Source of the DNA: Membranipora membranacea
Taxonomy: Eukaryota; Bryozoa; Gymnolaemata; Cheilostomatida; Membraniporidae
Reading direction: 5' to 3'
Assembly: GCA_914767715.1 (NCBI GenBank)
Contig: OU612072.1
Coordinates: forward strand, 19,780,001-19,844,000
DNA: 64,000 bases
Part shown: positions 28,476 to 39,678 of the stretch, piece by piece
Layout: every line of letters begins with the position of its first letter
Position numbering within the stretch: the first letter of the stretch is position 1
Notes under the pieces: generated by a model
Seen by the model: the letters and a program-made list of their open reading frames with translations, nothing else
What the model was told of the DNA's origin: nothing
Database searches by the model: none
Translations under genes and position numbers: made by a program

Positions 28476-29910
28476 TCAAAACTGCATGGTGCCTAAAGTA
28501 TGTGATAAGAGCACCAAGTTAGCTTTTTACTGCTTGGCACTGAACCCTGCTAATGTGAATGTAGGCAGATAATTCCATTTTTTGCTATCTTTGTCCCATA
28601 TTCGACCCACTAGGGGCCGAATATCCAAGCAGAACAGACACCTCTCTTTTACTCATTATCGCTCATGTTTATTTTGTATGGAGTTAACTTCTTCCTGTTT
28701 AGGAAGAAGGCAACTCGATACAAAAAGTGTTTTGTTTATCTAATCAAATTTATCCACAACATTTGTTTTTAGAACTTTGTTACAAGTAGGTATTAATTCA
28801 ATTTACTAATGACTCATAGTTGAGATGCCTTTTCGACATTAAAATCAATTTGTATTCTTGAATATTAAACCAAGTTAAATACCAGAAAAGCAATCTTTAC
28901 CATACCAAATAAACATGCTCCAAGGGCTCTCTCGCCAGAACTGATCAGCCTTGATGTTCCTCCGGTCTTATATGCACCGGAGGTCATCACTGTTGATAGG
29001 CATGGCCGAAAAACCGGAGATTGCATTTGCCCATGGATCACTTCAAATTTGAAAATAAAAATGCAAATAAACTGGCTTCCTCTTGAAAAAATGGCGATTG
29101 GATTTTGATTTTCGTCTGAAAAAAAGGTTTAACATATACATTATTATATGACAGCGATTGAACCTCCCAAAAAAGAGGAAATGGGATGTCTGATAGCTGA
29201 CAGTAATTCAATTATGCCTAATACACAACAGATTTCGTCAAAAGATAAAACTGAGAATGGTCTCTGATTTGAAATGGTTGACACTGTCTGTTATCACTTG
29301 CTCCCATCTTCTTGGTTTTATTCTCTCTATCCGAAATCTCCTGAGCCTGAGCTGTGAGAACTTGAGATCTCACAGCTTCTGCTCCTCCTTCTCCTTGACT
29401 CTCCTGAGTCATCCAAGGAAGCTGTGAAGTTATCTCACATGTTTTCATGAAATCATTTTAATAACTTACTAATGTACACAAATACCTGTCCTAAAGTGTC
29501 CTACCATGTCATCCATTCTAACTAGGGTGGGCAGTGCTTGGATGTATGACAATAGTAGGGCAAAAACGCCTTGATATGGACAATATCACCAAGTGCGCCG
29601 AGAAGCTCTCCAAAGAAGATACTGCCAAACACAGATTGAAATCCAAATCCCTCAGAATGGTGGCCATCAATGCACCAAACCCTTTAATGTCCTTTGACAT
29701 GCTACTATCCGGTTGCTTTACGTCTCTGCGCCACTGCATTAATCTTCGTAGAGACTGTTTTAGATCACAGTCTATCCTTATTTTCTATTATTGTATATAT
29801 GTACACTACAAATAGATTTTTATGCAACAGTTTTAGACTTGAGAATTTTCATGAACAAGTTCAACTACAGGCAAGCCAGTTTTTTATTTCTCAATCGCCC
29901 CTTGTGATAA
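28476..29910. other. intergenic sequence, no gene assigned
   Basis: No recognised gene. Both strands stay open for about 75-90 codons around 29530-29815, with no family motif. A small hairpin with arms CTCCGGT and ACCGGAG lies at about 28960-28985. Confidence 0.4.
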
Positions 29911-29921
29911 TAAAGGTCCGT

Positions 29922-30144
29922 ACATACATACATACATACATACATACATACATACATACAAACGTACATACATACGTACGTACGTACATACATACATACA
30001 TACATACAAACATACATACATACATACATACATACATACATACATACATACATACATACATACATACATACATACATACATACATACATACATACATACA
30101 TACATACATACATACATACATACATACATACATACATACATACA

Positions 30145-30178
<34 letters not shown>

Positions 30179-30306
30179 CATACATACATACATACATATA
30201 TACATTCATACATACATACATATATACATGCATACATACGTACATACATACATATATACATATATGCATGCACGCACGCACACACACGCACGCATACACA
30301 TACATA
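29922..30306. repeat. CATA tetranucleotide microsatellite
   Basis: Nearly 400 bp of CATA repeats with CGTA, TATA and CACG variants, denser toward the right end. The long open frames across it on both strands (Tyr-Ile-His-Thr or Tyr-Val-Cys-Met periods) are artefacts of a tetranucleotide repeat. Confidence 0.98.
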
Positions 30307-33204
30307 CTTACCTCTATTATGGTAAATTATAAAGGTCCTAACATGGTTGACACGCAAAAAACAGCATTTTGCAGCTAATTTGCAAGTAATTTAGACAAAT
30401 CGTCTTCCAAACAAGGAATTATTTACCACTAAGAATGAGATATAGGTAGGCAAGCAAATTAGTGCATGAACGATTGATACCAACATCATTCTCTTGTAAA
30501 AATCAGCCAAAGTAAGTAAGTTTTTGGTTCACTAGACCTTATCAATCTGAAGATATTGCAAGTGGTGTCTGTTTTTCTCAAGGTTACTCATCTGTGATAT
30601 TAGCACAAGGGAGAATAAAAACCCGACTGCTTGTGTATTGCATTGTGGGATACTAATAAAATTCATCATCAAATATTTGACAGCTTAAGTTTTTGTCTCA
30701 AACTACCTGCCCCTCCCATCCTGTTCAGCTGTTCTAATAGTGCCCACTAAACCTTTTTTCGAGGAGCACAAAAGGGCAGTGAAATTTAAGGGAGAAACAC
30801 TTTGGAAAATCATCAAAATTCATATTGAGCTATGTTGTTTAAACATGCTGAACTGGAACTTTTGGAGTGAAAATTGATGGTGCAGGAGGTGACCGCTGAC
30901 TTCAGTATGTGCTATAGTTATAGTCAGGTTGGAAGGCACTTGGGGCAAATCGTAGCCTGGCTAATTATTTAAAAACAACACCCAACCATCGGGCGGGTCG
31001 GAATAGAAAACAAAGTTCCTGCGCGTTGCATTGTGGGATACTCATTAACATATCTAAGAATATTTGGCAGCCTAAAAACTTTTTGAAAAAAGTAAGGAAG
31101 AGTAAAGACATATAATTTACCTAAAATACCAAGGAGAGGATTGATATCGTGTGTGCGACCTGTGCACGTTATTACAGCAGGCTGTCAACTTCAATCCAAT
31201 TGCAAATGGGTGTCAATAGCATTACATTTGCCCCTCAGTTAAAAATCCAGTGAACATTTTTTAAACAGAATGAGTCATCGACGTCACGACAGTCTGAGCG
31301 AGAAAAGCTCTAGAATTTTAAACCAGCCACAAAGCTATGTTGACAGTATTCAACATAGTACCTGTGGAAATTAGTTGCATGAAATTATAAAAGACTGCTT
31401 TGCGTTGTTGACATAATAATGATAGATTTATGAGGTAGCAAAGTAGGAAAATGTCATACTCTTTGCTCTATGTAAACTCCGGTTGTTTCAGCACTAAGGC
31501 CTAGTGTGTCAAACAACTGATAAGAGTATGAAGTGAACTTTTCATTCAGTGTTATTGTAAACTGTTGACGTGAATTTTTTCTTATCAAATTTAACATTCC
31601 AAACAAAACTATCAGCTTGTGCATTGCATTGTGGGATACTCATCAATTTATCTAAGTGATATTTGACAGCCTAATAGCCCTTTAATGATTTGAGGGAACG
31701 AAATTGTTGCCTTATACTAGCACCTCACAAGGAGCTGTTGTATAAAGTGCCGTCTTATCCGTTGCCCCCCCCCCCCCCCCCCCCCCGGAGCATGGAAAGG
31801 TATTGAAATTTCATAGAGAAAATGTTATGGAAATAATTAAAAGATATATTGAACTGTGCTGTTTTAAAATATTGAATTGCAAGATAATGCATCTGACTTG
31901 TGACTGTAAATCAATGGTGCAGGAAGAGACTGCTGAGTTCAAGTCGATCAATCATTACAGTCAGGATGGAACACAACACACCTTAAGCTGACTGTAGCCA
32001 GGTTCATTATTCTCAAACCTTTTGTAAGTTACAATCCTATCCGAAACTGTTGAACGGTGGCAAATGGAAAGCAAATATATTGTGCATTGCATTGTGGGAT
32101 ACTCTTCAACTTATCCAGAAAATAATTAGCATCCTAATAACTAGTCGAAAGAAGGGAGGAAAAGGAAAGATAAATATAATTGTCTTTAACTACTCCTTTC
32201 ATCATGTTACAAACCCATCATTTTAGATTTCATGATTTTGTGGTGACACTGTTTTATGGTACAATGAGTCATTACGTAGCATACACATGCATACTATGAG
32301 CATTTATATTCTGATAAATCATATTGTGTGTCCTTTGACTTATAGCTTTTGTTCCATGGTTGACCTGTTTCAACCGGACATAACTATTTTTAATTGGTTG
32401 ATTTTGGGTGCAAGGTGATTTAGCTGAAGAGAAGAAGCTAAGCAGGACTTTTATAGTCAAGTTGTAATATGATGAGAATAAGGATAAAATACTCCATAAA
32501 GTGTTGATTGGTAATAGGAAGCCCGATAAATATCTACACATTCGTGACATCCATCCCAAGAAGAGGATTGTGTGTGCTAACTGTGAATATTATTACGGCA
32601 GGCTGACAATTCTAATCTACAACTTGATTGCAAATGGGTGTCATTGACCCTCAGATATATTTATTGTAAATATTTTTTAGAATCAAATTATTTTTCCTAC
32701 GCATCTCTGTGATAGCCTAAGAGTAGATTGGAAAGTTCAGTGTCAACATTGCATTGTGGGATATATTAATGCAGTGATACTATGATATGTGGTGTCAGGA
32801 ATTTGTAAACGGTTGTGTTTTACATTATCTACCGCACATAGATGATGTGCACACAGCTGGCGGCATTTAGTAAGGTTCAGCGAGGCCTGATACCACCAAA
32901 TTACAATGACTGGCAGCACCGGAATTGAATGAAGCCACAGAAATCGCCGCCTGCTCAACTCATGTCAATGTGCTGCACTCTTTGAAACACAGCAGCAAAC
33001 ATTACAATCCCATGTCTTAAGATGTTTTGCACTTTTTAGAATATTGATAAATTATTCAATCAATTGCATACAGTTAAAATCAAAACTGGAAGCCGAGCCT
33101 AAAATTTTAATGGAGTTATGAAAGAACCGAAAAAGCTAAAATAATATCAAAGACAGATAATGAGATGAATTTTTTTTCTTCTATGGACTAGGTCATATTT
33201 GACC
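30307..33204 (+). repeat. cluster of repeat units carrying GCATTGTGGGATA
   Basis: Five copies of GCATTGTGGGATA (30640, 31028, 31626, 32089, 32751), all on the plus strand, each starting a block that continues ACTCATCAAYTTATCTAAG and then GACAGCCTAA in the better copies. Spacing is roughly 0.4-0.7 kb. A unit of the 15-19 kb array lies at 31390-31590, with a fold-back at 31519-31587. No protein-coding gene seen. Confidence 0.75.
31765..31786. repeat. poly-C run
   Basis: Twenty-two consecutive C, a candidate i-motif, or G-quadruplex on the opposite strand; also a likely sequencing weak point. Confidence 0.95.
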
Positions 33205-33472
33205 ACCCTATTTAACGGGCCCCCATAAGCTCGGGTGGCTTGTGTGGGGTAGTACGCTATACCCTTGCCGGCTACTCTTTTTTCGAAGAGGCAGAGGGGG
33301 ATCTTTATACTGCAAGCAAGGTAACAGTAGACCTCCTGTATTTATTGTCCTGATCCGAACAGACCTGGCTAGGATGAATTGCTTGCCAGTGCCAGATCAG
33401 AAATGACGGCCAGCGCTGGGAATCAAACCTGGATCATAAGATCACAAGTCCATACCCTTAACAGTCATACTT
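33205..33472 (-). mobile_element. tRNA-headed SINE
   Basis: On the minus strand a tRNA-like head reads TTAAGGGTATGGACTTGTGA, then a B box GGTTTGATTCC (33429-33419) followed by CAGCGCTGG. A body follows that I do not recognise. The head resembles a Ser or Leu class tRNA, but lacks a foldable acceptor stem, so it is a SINE, not a tRNA gene. No target duplication identified. Confidence 0.65.
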
Positions 33473-33618
33473 GTAATGATGAAATGAAATTTAGTAAGGA
33501 TCTATGAAAACTCATGCCATACGATGAGGAAGAAATTGGGCCTGGGAGACAAGCACTAGGAGTTCAGCACCACCACCCTCCCCCCTTCCCTTCACTGAGG
33601 TAATTCTTTACTCTCGGA
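33473..33618. other. flank of the P-type transposon
   Basis: Short unremarkable sequence; holds the left target-site copy just before 33627. Confidence 0.5.
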
Positions 33619-33626
33619 GGTAGAAA

Positions 33627-34840
33627 CATAGACTTAATTTAATACCTAGACAGGACAATGCTTCCGCTTCACTGATCATAATGTGTCCCACTTAAATAGC
33701 AAGACATGACGTAATTAGTTTGTGCTGTGAGCCATGGTTTACTATATACCACTCAATGAAATAATGTGAAAAATCAAGGGACGCCGGGCTTGATGTCAGC
33801 CCTTGTCCGGCCCCTAATTATTCAAACACAGAGAAAATTTGCGAGTTTATGAAAAAGACCTTTCCGCACGAGATGGTATAAAAAATTGACTCCTTAGGCG
33901 AATCCAAAGCGAGAACAGACCTGATAAGTTACAATCATTAGCCAATAAATATTGAAACAAATACAGCCATCGACCCTTAACACTGTCGGATCGAGAAAGA
34001 TCACGACAGTTCACTGCTGGCGGAGTTCATATGTTTATAATACTGAATGCAGTTTTTCGGCAGTTTGATGATTTTATTACGGAACTACACCCTGGGGCAA
34101 ATGCCCCAGGCAACTGATAAATTGCAACGCCAAGTTGTAACTGAATCTTCAGATCAAAAACCACTGTTCTTTATACTGACCTGTATAAATAGGTCGTAAA
34201 AATAGAAACAGGTGGGATGATACGTCATTATTTTGATGGCCAACCTCCGCATTTAGATGGTAATTAAAGGTGCAAAAAATGGAAGTAAATGCGGAAGATT
34301 ATAACAATTAATCAGATTAAGACCATGGCAACCATGACAGTGCAATATACAGTGCCTAACTTCATGTAGAGTCATGCACCTAGGCCTGTCACATACAGTG
34401 TATGTGACAACACTTCTGTCCCTACTATTCAAATGCACAGAATACCCACAACACAGTATCACAAATATTTTGTTGGATGAGCCAGATCAAAGCACCACCA
34501 CCATCATCATAGATTTTTGCATAAATATTCCCAGTCCTGACTGAGCACAACCTGCTCAGCTTGGATTCCTTGTTACAAGTTTTTACTGCAATTTTTTTTG
34601 TCGCTTCATGAGGATGAATAGATCTGTGCTGTAAATTGAGTATGCCAACTCCAGGTATGTATGTATGTATGTATGTACGTGACACATATATATATATATA
34701 TATATTAAGTCTATGATCATCTCTCATCAATGAAATAATATAGTAAATCAAGGCACGCAGGGTATAATACCATCCAAATTATATTAGATCTGTTTTAATT
34801 TATGAGATACAAATTATCAAAACAAATACAGCCCTGTACT
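33627..34840 (+). repeat. left terminal inverted repeat of the P-type element
   Basis: Reverse-complements 38409-39188 through several long blocks, for example TTTCCGCACGAGATGGTATA and GCTTCATGAGGATGAATAGA. It is about 430 bp longer because of extra sequence at about 33977-34407 that the right arm lacks. An internal TTAAGTCTATGATCATC near 34706 repeats the terminal sequence, so the arm contains a second copy of the tip. Confidence 0.85.
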
Positions 34841-34888
34841 GAAACAGAAGATGAAAGATACTATGTAAACAAAGTGGTTAATGGTTTT

Positions 34889-34924
34889 AATATTCATACT
34901 TTGAATTTTCAAAGTATGAATATT
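34889..34924. repeat. perfect 17-bp-arm palindrome
   Basis: Arms AATATTCATACTTTGAA and TTCAAAGTATGAATATT separated by only TT. It sits just inside the left inverted repeat of the P-type element. Confidence 0.95.
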
Positions 34925-35094
34925 CATACTGGAAATTTATTTATTTATATAACGTGAACCTGCGGCCTGCTGTCTCATCTTCACGAGTAAGCCCAGCTGC
35001 AATTTCACTATCATCAGTTGCGAGATACGAGGCAAACATAGAAGTTCTGGATATAATACCCACGCCGCTCAGTTTATAGCAAAACTATTTTTAA

Positions 35095-37924
35095 ATGAGC
35101 CTGCAGCCTGCTACCTCGTCTTCACAAGATGATAATCTGGCTGCCTCATCTTCACAAGATGCTAATCTTGCTGCCTCATCTTCACAAGATGAAAATCCTG
35201 CTGCTACCACTTCACAAGATGATAAGGTAAGAAACAGCCCAGTGGTGGCTCTCATGTATGTATTGTCATATTTCGGTCGTTATTGGATTGAATTTTTTGA
35301 CATAATTTCTGCTTGTCCCATCCATCTAAGAGGACAGGCTTCCTTATTTTTTTAGATAGAAATCAATTAAATATTGTCACATAATAATACCCACATCCTT
35401 CTATACATGCACATAAATTTAAGGCTATAGACATAGTAAATAATAATCGATGGGTGTGATAAAATTTGAACGTTAGAAAAAAAAGGTGGAACGATAGTGA
35501 TGGGGCGGGGGGGGGGGGGGGGGGAGTGGGGGCTGGAGGGACACTATTTGAGATGACAATTCTGATTTACTCCCGAAATATCCAACTCAGAACTGTCACA
35601 GCAGTCAAAAAGTGTGAGTAGACTGAATCGGTGATCTCGCAAATCTTTCTTGGCCATGCTGACGCTGCTATGAAATTGATTTTACAATTTCTGTTTATTA
35701 TATCAAAAGCTGTAGTTTAATGATAATTATTTGTATATGTTATCATTTGTGATGCTTTTAGAAACAGTCATCTAGATACTGGTGTGCTGCCTACGGCTGT
35801 GGAAATAACCCGGCTGGAAATCCTAAATTAAGCTCCCACACCTTCCCCAGAAATAACGAGGAGAGACTAAAGGCAATGACTATGACATGACACTCCCGCC
35901 GTTCCCTGTCCACAGCAATTCAAGCGTGAAAACGAGTGTTTGTCATTTTAGGATGCTGTGCTCGCTTGCTCTGTTTATATAAGATTACAATGTAGAAATG
36001 ATTTCTTTCTGCAGATATAGCCTTACTTATTTCAGATTTGCCTGAGAATGGTTCATGCAATCCTCTTGATTTTTTTTACATGTGTTACCAGAACATATGG
36101 GCCACAGTCTAGGCATTTATTCATGTAGTCAGTCAATGGATTTTGCAGATATATTTGATTTAGTGGCTATCATTCCTTTGTGAGATGAGTAAGACAAGGT
36201 ACACACAATACTAGATAGCCCTTACATCAAACAGAGTTTCCTATGACCAACAGTCATTCTAAGCTGACCAAAGGAAGGTGTCAGATTTATGAAATTTGTC
36301 ATTCACAAGCTGAGAACTAGATAAAATCAGCCCAAAAACAGCCTTCTTTTCTCCCTCCCCCTCCAACATAATCTTTTTGTGAACCATGAAAATAATCATT
36401 ATTACCAATCACCTCAATCAAGATATTTACTTGAGAACATTTGCTCTAATTTAAGAGGTAAATGTGGCTATAGAGACGGCCCAAAAAGTGTCCAGTTCAT
36501 AGCGCCATATGGACATGTCTCTTTTATACATATGCTAAGCAAAAATTACCCAACCATCTGCATGAATGATGGGGCCTTTATTTTAGATTGAGCTTAGCGT
36601 TATAACATGAAAACTCAGGTCAATACTCGAGTACTCAACTACATCAGTGAAACTCCACCCATAATCTCAGCTATCATATAGTTAACCTACCAAGCGTTTA
36701 GTCGCTGGCAAAATAGTAAGTGGTAAGATCACCACAGTTGGATTTATATCACCTTCCCTTGGTAGTCAAACTATCGTTAGTCATGTTTCCCCTCAAACGC
36801 TATGATAAGGCCAATGTCACTTAGTTGATCCTACAGTGTACTTTATAGTTTTTTACCAAATCTTGCAATAAGATCCTACGATATCCTCTCGAGTAAGATC
36901 CATACTAACTCGATACTCAAAAATTTGAATTCATTTTCAAAGAAACTGATCTGTGCATTGACATAGACTGCACTTATTCAGTAATATTGATAGTCCATGT
37001 TTAGATGTGCTGAGTAACTGTGGTGCACAAATGGACAAGATCTGATGCCACAAAACAGAAAGCTTCTCCAAGTCACCCACTGCTAACACATTTAAATACT
37101 ACTCTCTAGGAGGCCGTCAAATTCATTTGGATTTTTTATCACCCTGAAGACTGAAATAACTAGATAACACATTTATTTACATGGATCTACTTTAAGACAT
37201 GCAAATACTAGTTTTTGATGTAGAGAGAACTGTTTATCTGAGTAAGTCTTGTGTGTCAAAACATCTTAAAGTTTGTAAAGATTGCTGAAAAATATCCTCA
37301 AAACTCAAAATCACTTGTTTGTAATCATCACATGATTTTGATTTTTACATGATGAGATGCCTGAAATGTCTAGGTCTAAAATAGTTTTATTTGAAGTTTC
37401 AGTGAAATTTGGAAATACATAATTTTCATGAAAAACAAACAGGCTACCTGTGTAAATTTTGAATTTCCTATTGAAATTCTATTGAAAGCCACTAATCATA
37501 AAGCTCATAATTGAAGCATAACACTCGTTTTCATGCGGCCGCTTGCCTATTCAACTGAAGACCGCAGTTTGATAGGAGCGTCATATCTTAGTATTTATAA
37601 TCTTTGCTAAAGGTATGGGTTTCGGCCGTTAAACGCAAGAACTGGACTCCATCCAAATATGCTGTTCTACGTAGCGAACATTTGAAACGAGATACATTTA
37701 GAAGGCCTCCTGGTGTGGGTGGGAGAGCTTTGCTAAAAAAGGATGCTATCCCAACAATTTTCCGATCCTTCCCACACTATCCACAGTGTCTAATAGTGAA
37801 GAGATATACGCTGGTCAGAATACACCATGAAACAACCAAACTCGCAGCAAACACTGACAATAAGCGCTCCAAACTGAGCAGGCTTTTTTGTGTTCAGTCA
37901 TATCTAATTTTCAGCGATTGCTGA
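35095..37924 (+). pseudogene. THAP zinc-finger gene inside the P-type element (mutated zinc ligand)
   Basis: Exons 35095-35226, 35762-35872 and 37613 to a stop at 37924, joined in phase 0. Exon 1 encodes four 10-residue repeats of the form AASSSQDxNL. Exon 2 starts the THAP domain: YWCAAYGCGNN (first Cys pair), SHTFPRN and EERLK. Exon 3 continues VWVSAVKRKNW, SKYAVL, RSEHL, DTFRRP and DAIPTIF, the last matching the THAP AVPTIF box. In the C2CH zinc site the third ligand should be the Cys of CSxH; here it is Arg (CGT, one step from TGT), so zinc binding should fail. Intron 2 would use a GC donor (AAAG/GCAATG); reading through gives a stop within a few codons. After the domain the frame continues only about 45 residues, with no transposase. 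Likely a decayed P-transposase 5' end. Confidence 0.8.
35507..35524. repeat. poly-G run
   Basis: Eighteen consecutive G inside intron 1 of the THAP gene. Confidence 0.9.
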
Positions 37925-38455
37925 TAGTGATAGTGTCACATTTGGAAATTTTGCAGCAATCACCGATAGTGGTAGTTTTCTAGTCTTTGACCCATCTGCA
38001 AAATTCAGTATAATCCCACAGTATATATTTTTTTGCTAAGTAGTGTAAGAAGTGGTTAGCTTACATTGCTCTACTAATTTGATTAATTTTAACGTATACT
38101 GCAACCAGTCATATCTAACTTTGCAATGCTCGCTGATAGTGGTAGTGTTTTTAATTTTTGTCGTGCCCACAACAATTAGTATAACTCAACAGTATATATT
38201 CATATTTTTTACAAAGTAGTGATAAGAAGTGGCTAGCTTCATGGCTGTATTTGTGTCGATAAGCTTTAGCTCATGCTGTAATCAGTCACATCTAATATGG
38301 CAGCAATCGCTGATAGTGGTAGCCGTTAGCCTTGGTCGTGCCCTCAGAAATTAGTATAATCCCGCAGTAACAGCCCTCTTTTTTGTCATGTAGTGATAGA
38401 AGTGGTTAAGTACAGGGCTGTATTTGTTTTGATAATTTTTATCTCATAAATTAAA
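37907..38455 (+). repeat. subterminal tandem repeats, about three units
   Basis: Units of roughly 180 bp each carry CTGATAGTGGTAG, then GTATAATCCCACAGTA and GTAGTGATAAGAAGTGG. They overlap the inner end of the right inverted repeat. Subterminal arrays often hold transposase binding sites; that role is inferred. Confidence 0.7.
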
Positions 38456-38536
38456 ACAGATCTAATATAATTTGGCTGGTATTATACCCTGCGTGTCTTG
38501 ATTTACTATATTATTTCATTGATGAGAGATTACCAA

Positions 38537-38573
<37 letters not shown>

Positions 38574-39188
38574 ACGTACCCTAGCTTCATCATACATACA
38601 TACTTGGAGTTGGCGTACTCAATTTACATTACAGATCTATTCTTCCTCATGAAGCGACAATAAAATTTGCAGTAAAATCTTTTAACAAGGAATCCAAGCT
38701 GAACAGGTTGTGCTCAGTCATGACTAGGAATATTTATGCAAAAATCCATGATGATGGTGGTGGTGCTTTGATCTGGCTCATCCAACAAAGTATTTGTGAT
38801 ACTGTGTTGTGGGTATTCTGTGCATTTGAATAGTAGTGGTGGAAGTGATCAGGGTAGACGGCTGTATTAGTTTCAATATTTATTGGCTAATGATTGTAAC
38901 TTATCAGGTCTGTTCTCGCTTTGGATTCGCCTAAGGAGTCAATTTTTTATACCATCTCGTGCGGAAAGGTCTTTTACATAAACTCACAAATTTTCTCTGT
39001 GTTTAAATAATTAGGGGCCTGATAAGGGCCGATATCATGCCGGCGTCCCTCGATTTTTCACATTATTTCATTGAATGGTATATAGTAAACTACGGCTCAC
39101 AGCACAAACTAATTACGTCATGTCGTGCTATTTAAGTGGGACAGTATTGAATGCTATCAGCCTGTCTAGGTAGTATATTAAGTCTATG
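38409..39188 (-). repeat. right terminal inverted repeat of the P-type element
   Basis: 780 bp ending ATTAAGTCTATG at 39188. It pairs with the left arm, though without the extra 430 bp. An open frame across it (reading KLSRL, CSV, NIYAKI) occurs in both arms and is a consequence of the inverted repeat. Confidence 0.85.
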
Positions 39189-39424
39189 GGTAGAAACAAC
39201 AGATTATGTGATATAACCCATCCTTCTCAACTAACACTTATTTGGATTTCAATTTAGATTACTTGCATCATATTTGCAGTGTATCCCTCAAAATTATACA
39301 ACCATATAGGTAATGTAGAGGTATGACGCATATGGGAGTATATAGTCAACGGACAGATCCAAAAAATGGCTCCGTTAAGGCGTTTCGTGATATCGGAAGG
39401 ACCAAAGCACCACTATATATCAAA

Positions 39425-39678
39425 TCAAAGCGTAGTGGCAAGGGGTACGGTGCTAAGATGTACAAAATTCCTGACAATATACATACGCTGCACAGCTTTA
39501 CTCACAACAGACTGAATGTATTCTTCAAAGCGCAGCTCTTGATCTAACATAATATCAAGATAAGTGACTTTGTCACACATAGTAATGCTTTCACCATTTA
39601 AAACAATAGGAGGGGTATGGGGCTTAGTTCGTTGAGTAAAAAATAATATTTCCTGAGTTTTGCTGGCATTCAATAAAA
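39425..39678 (-). mobile_element. LINE fragment, C-terminal reverse-transcriptase part
   Basis: Minus-strand frame with LNASKTQEI, LNGESITMCDKVTYLDIMLD and QRMYIVRNF. These match the segment after the catalytic YADD in CR1/Jockey-type non-LTR reverse transcriptases (the NxxKTxE and LGxxLD region, here LDIMLD). Similarity fades near 39430. It is the downstream piece of the fragment that continues at 40569-40636 and 46123-46430. Confidence 0.8.

Larger units (their letters stand above)
33619..39196 (+). mobile_element. P-element-like DNA transposon with long inverted repeats
   Basis: The element spans 33627-39188 (5562 bp) and begins CATAGACTTAAT and ends ATTAAGTCTATG. It is flanked by a perfect 8-bp direct repeat GGTAGAAA (33619-33626 and 39189-39196). 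An 8-bp duplication, CA...TG ends and an internal THAP-domain gene are the established hallmarks of the P superfamily. The terminal inverted repeats are long: 33627-34840 and 38409-39188. Between them lies a three-exon THAP gene on the plus strand; I see no RNase-H-like transposase core, so this copy is probably non-autonomous. Both arms carry a TA-rich run, at 34687-34706 and near 38541-38570. Confidence 0.85.

Noticed and set aside
29694-30357. Long open frames of Tyr-Ile-His-Thr or Cys-Met-Tyr-Val periods on both strands
   Set aside because: They are produced by the CATA tetranucleotide repeat, which has no stop in several frames.
33405-33472. Possible tRNA gene on the minus strand
   Set aside because: A and B box-like sequence is present, but the acceptor and anticodon arms do not fold; better explained as a SINE head.
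39323-39547. 74-codon plus-strand frame at the edge of the LINE fragment
   Set aside because: Largely antisense to the LINE reverse-transcriptase remnant; no motif or splice support.
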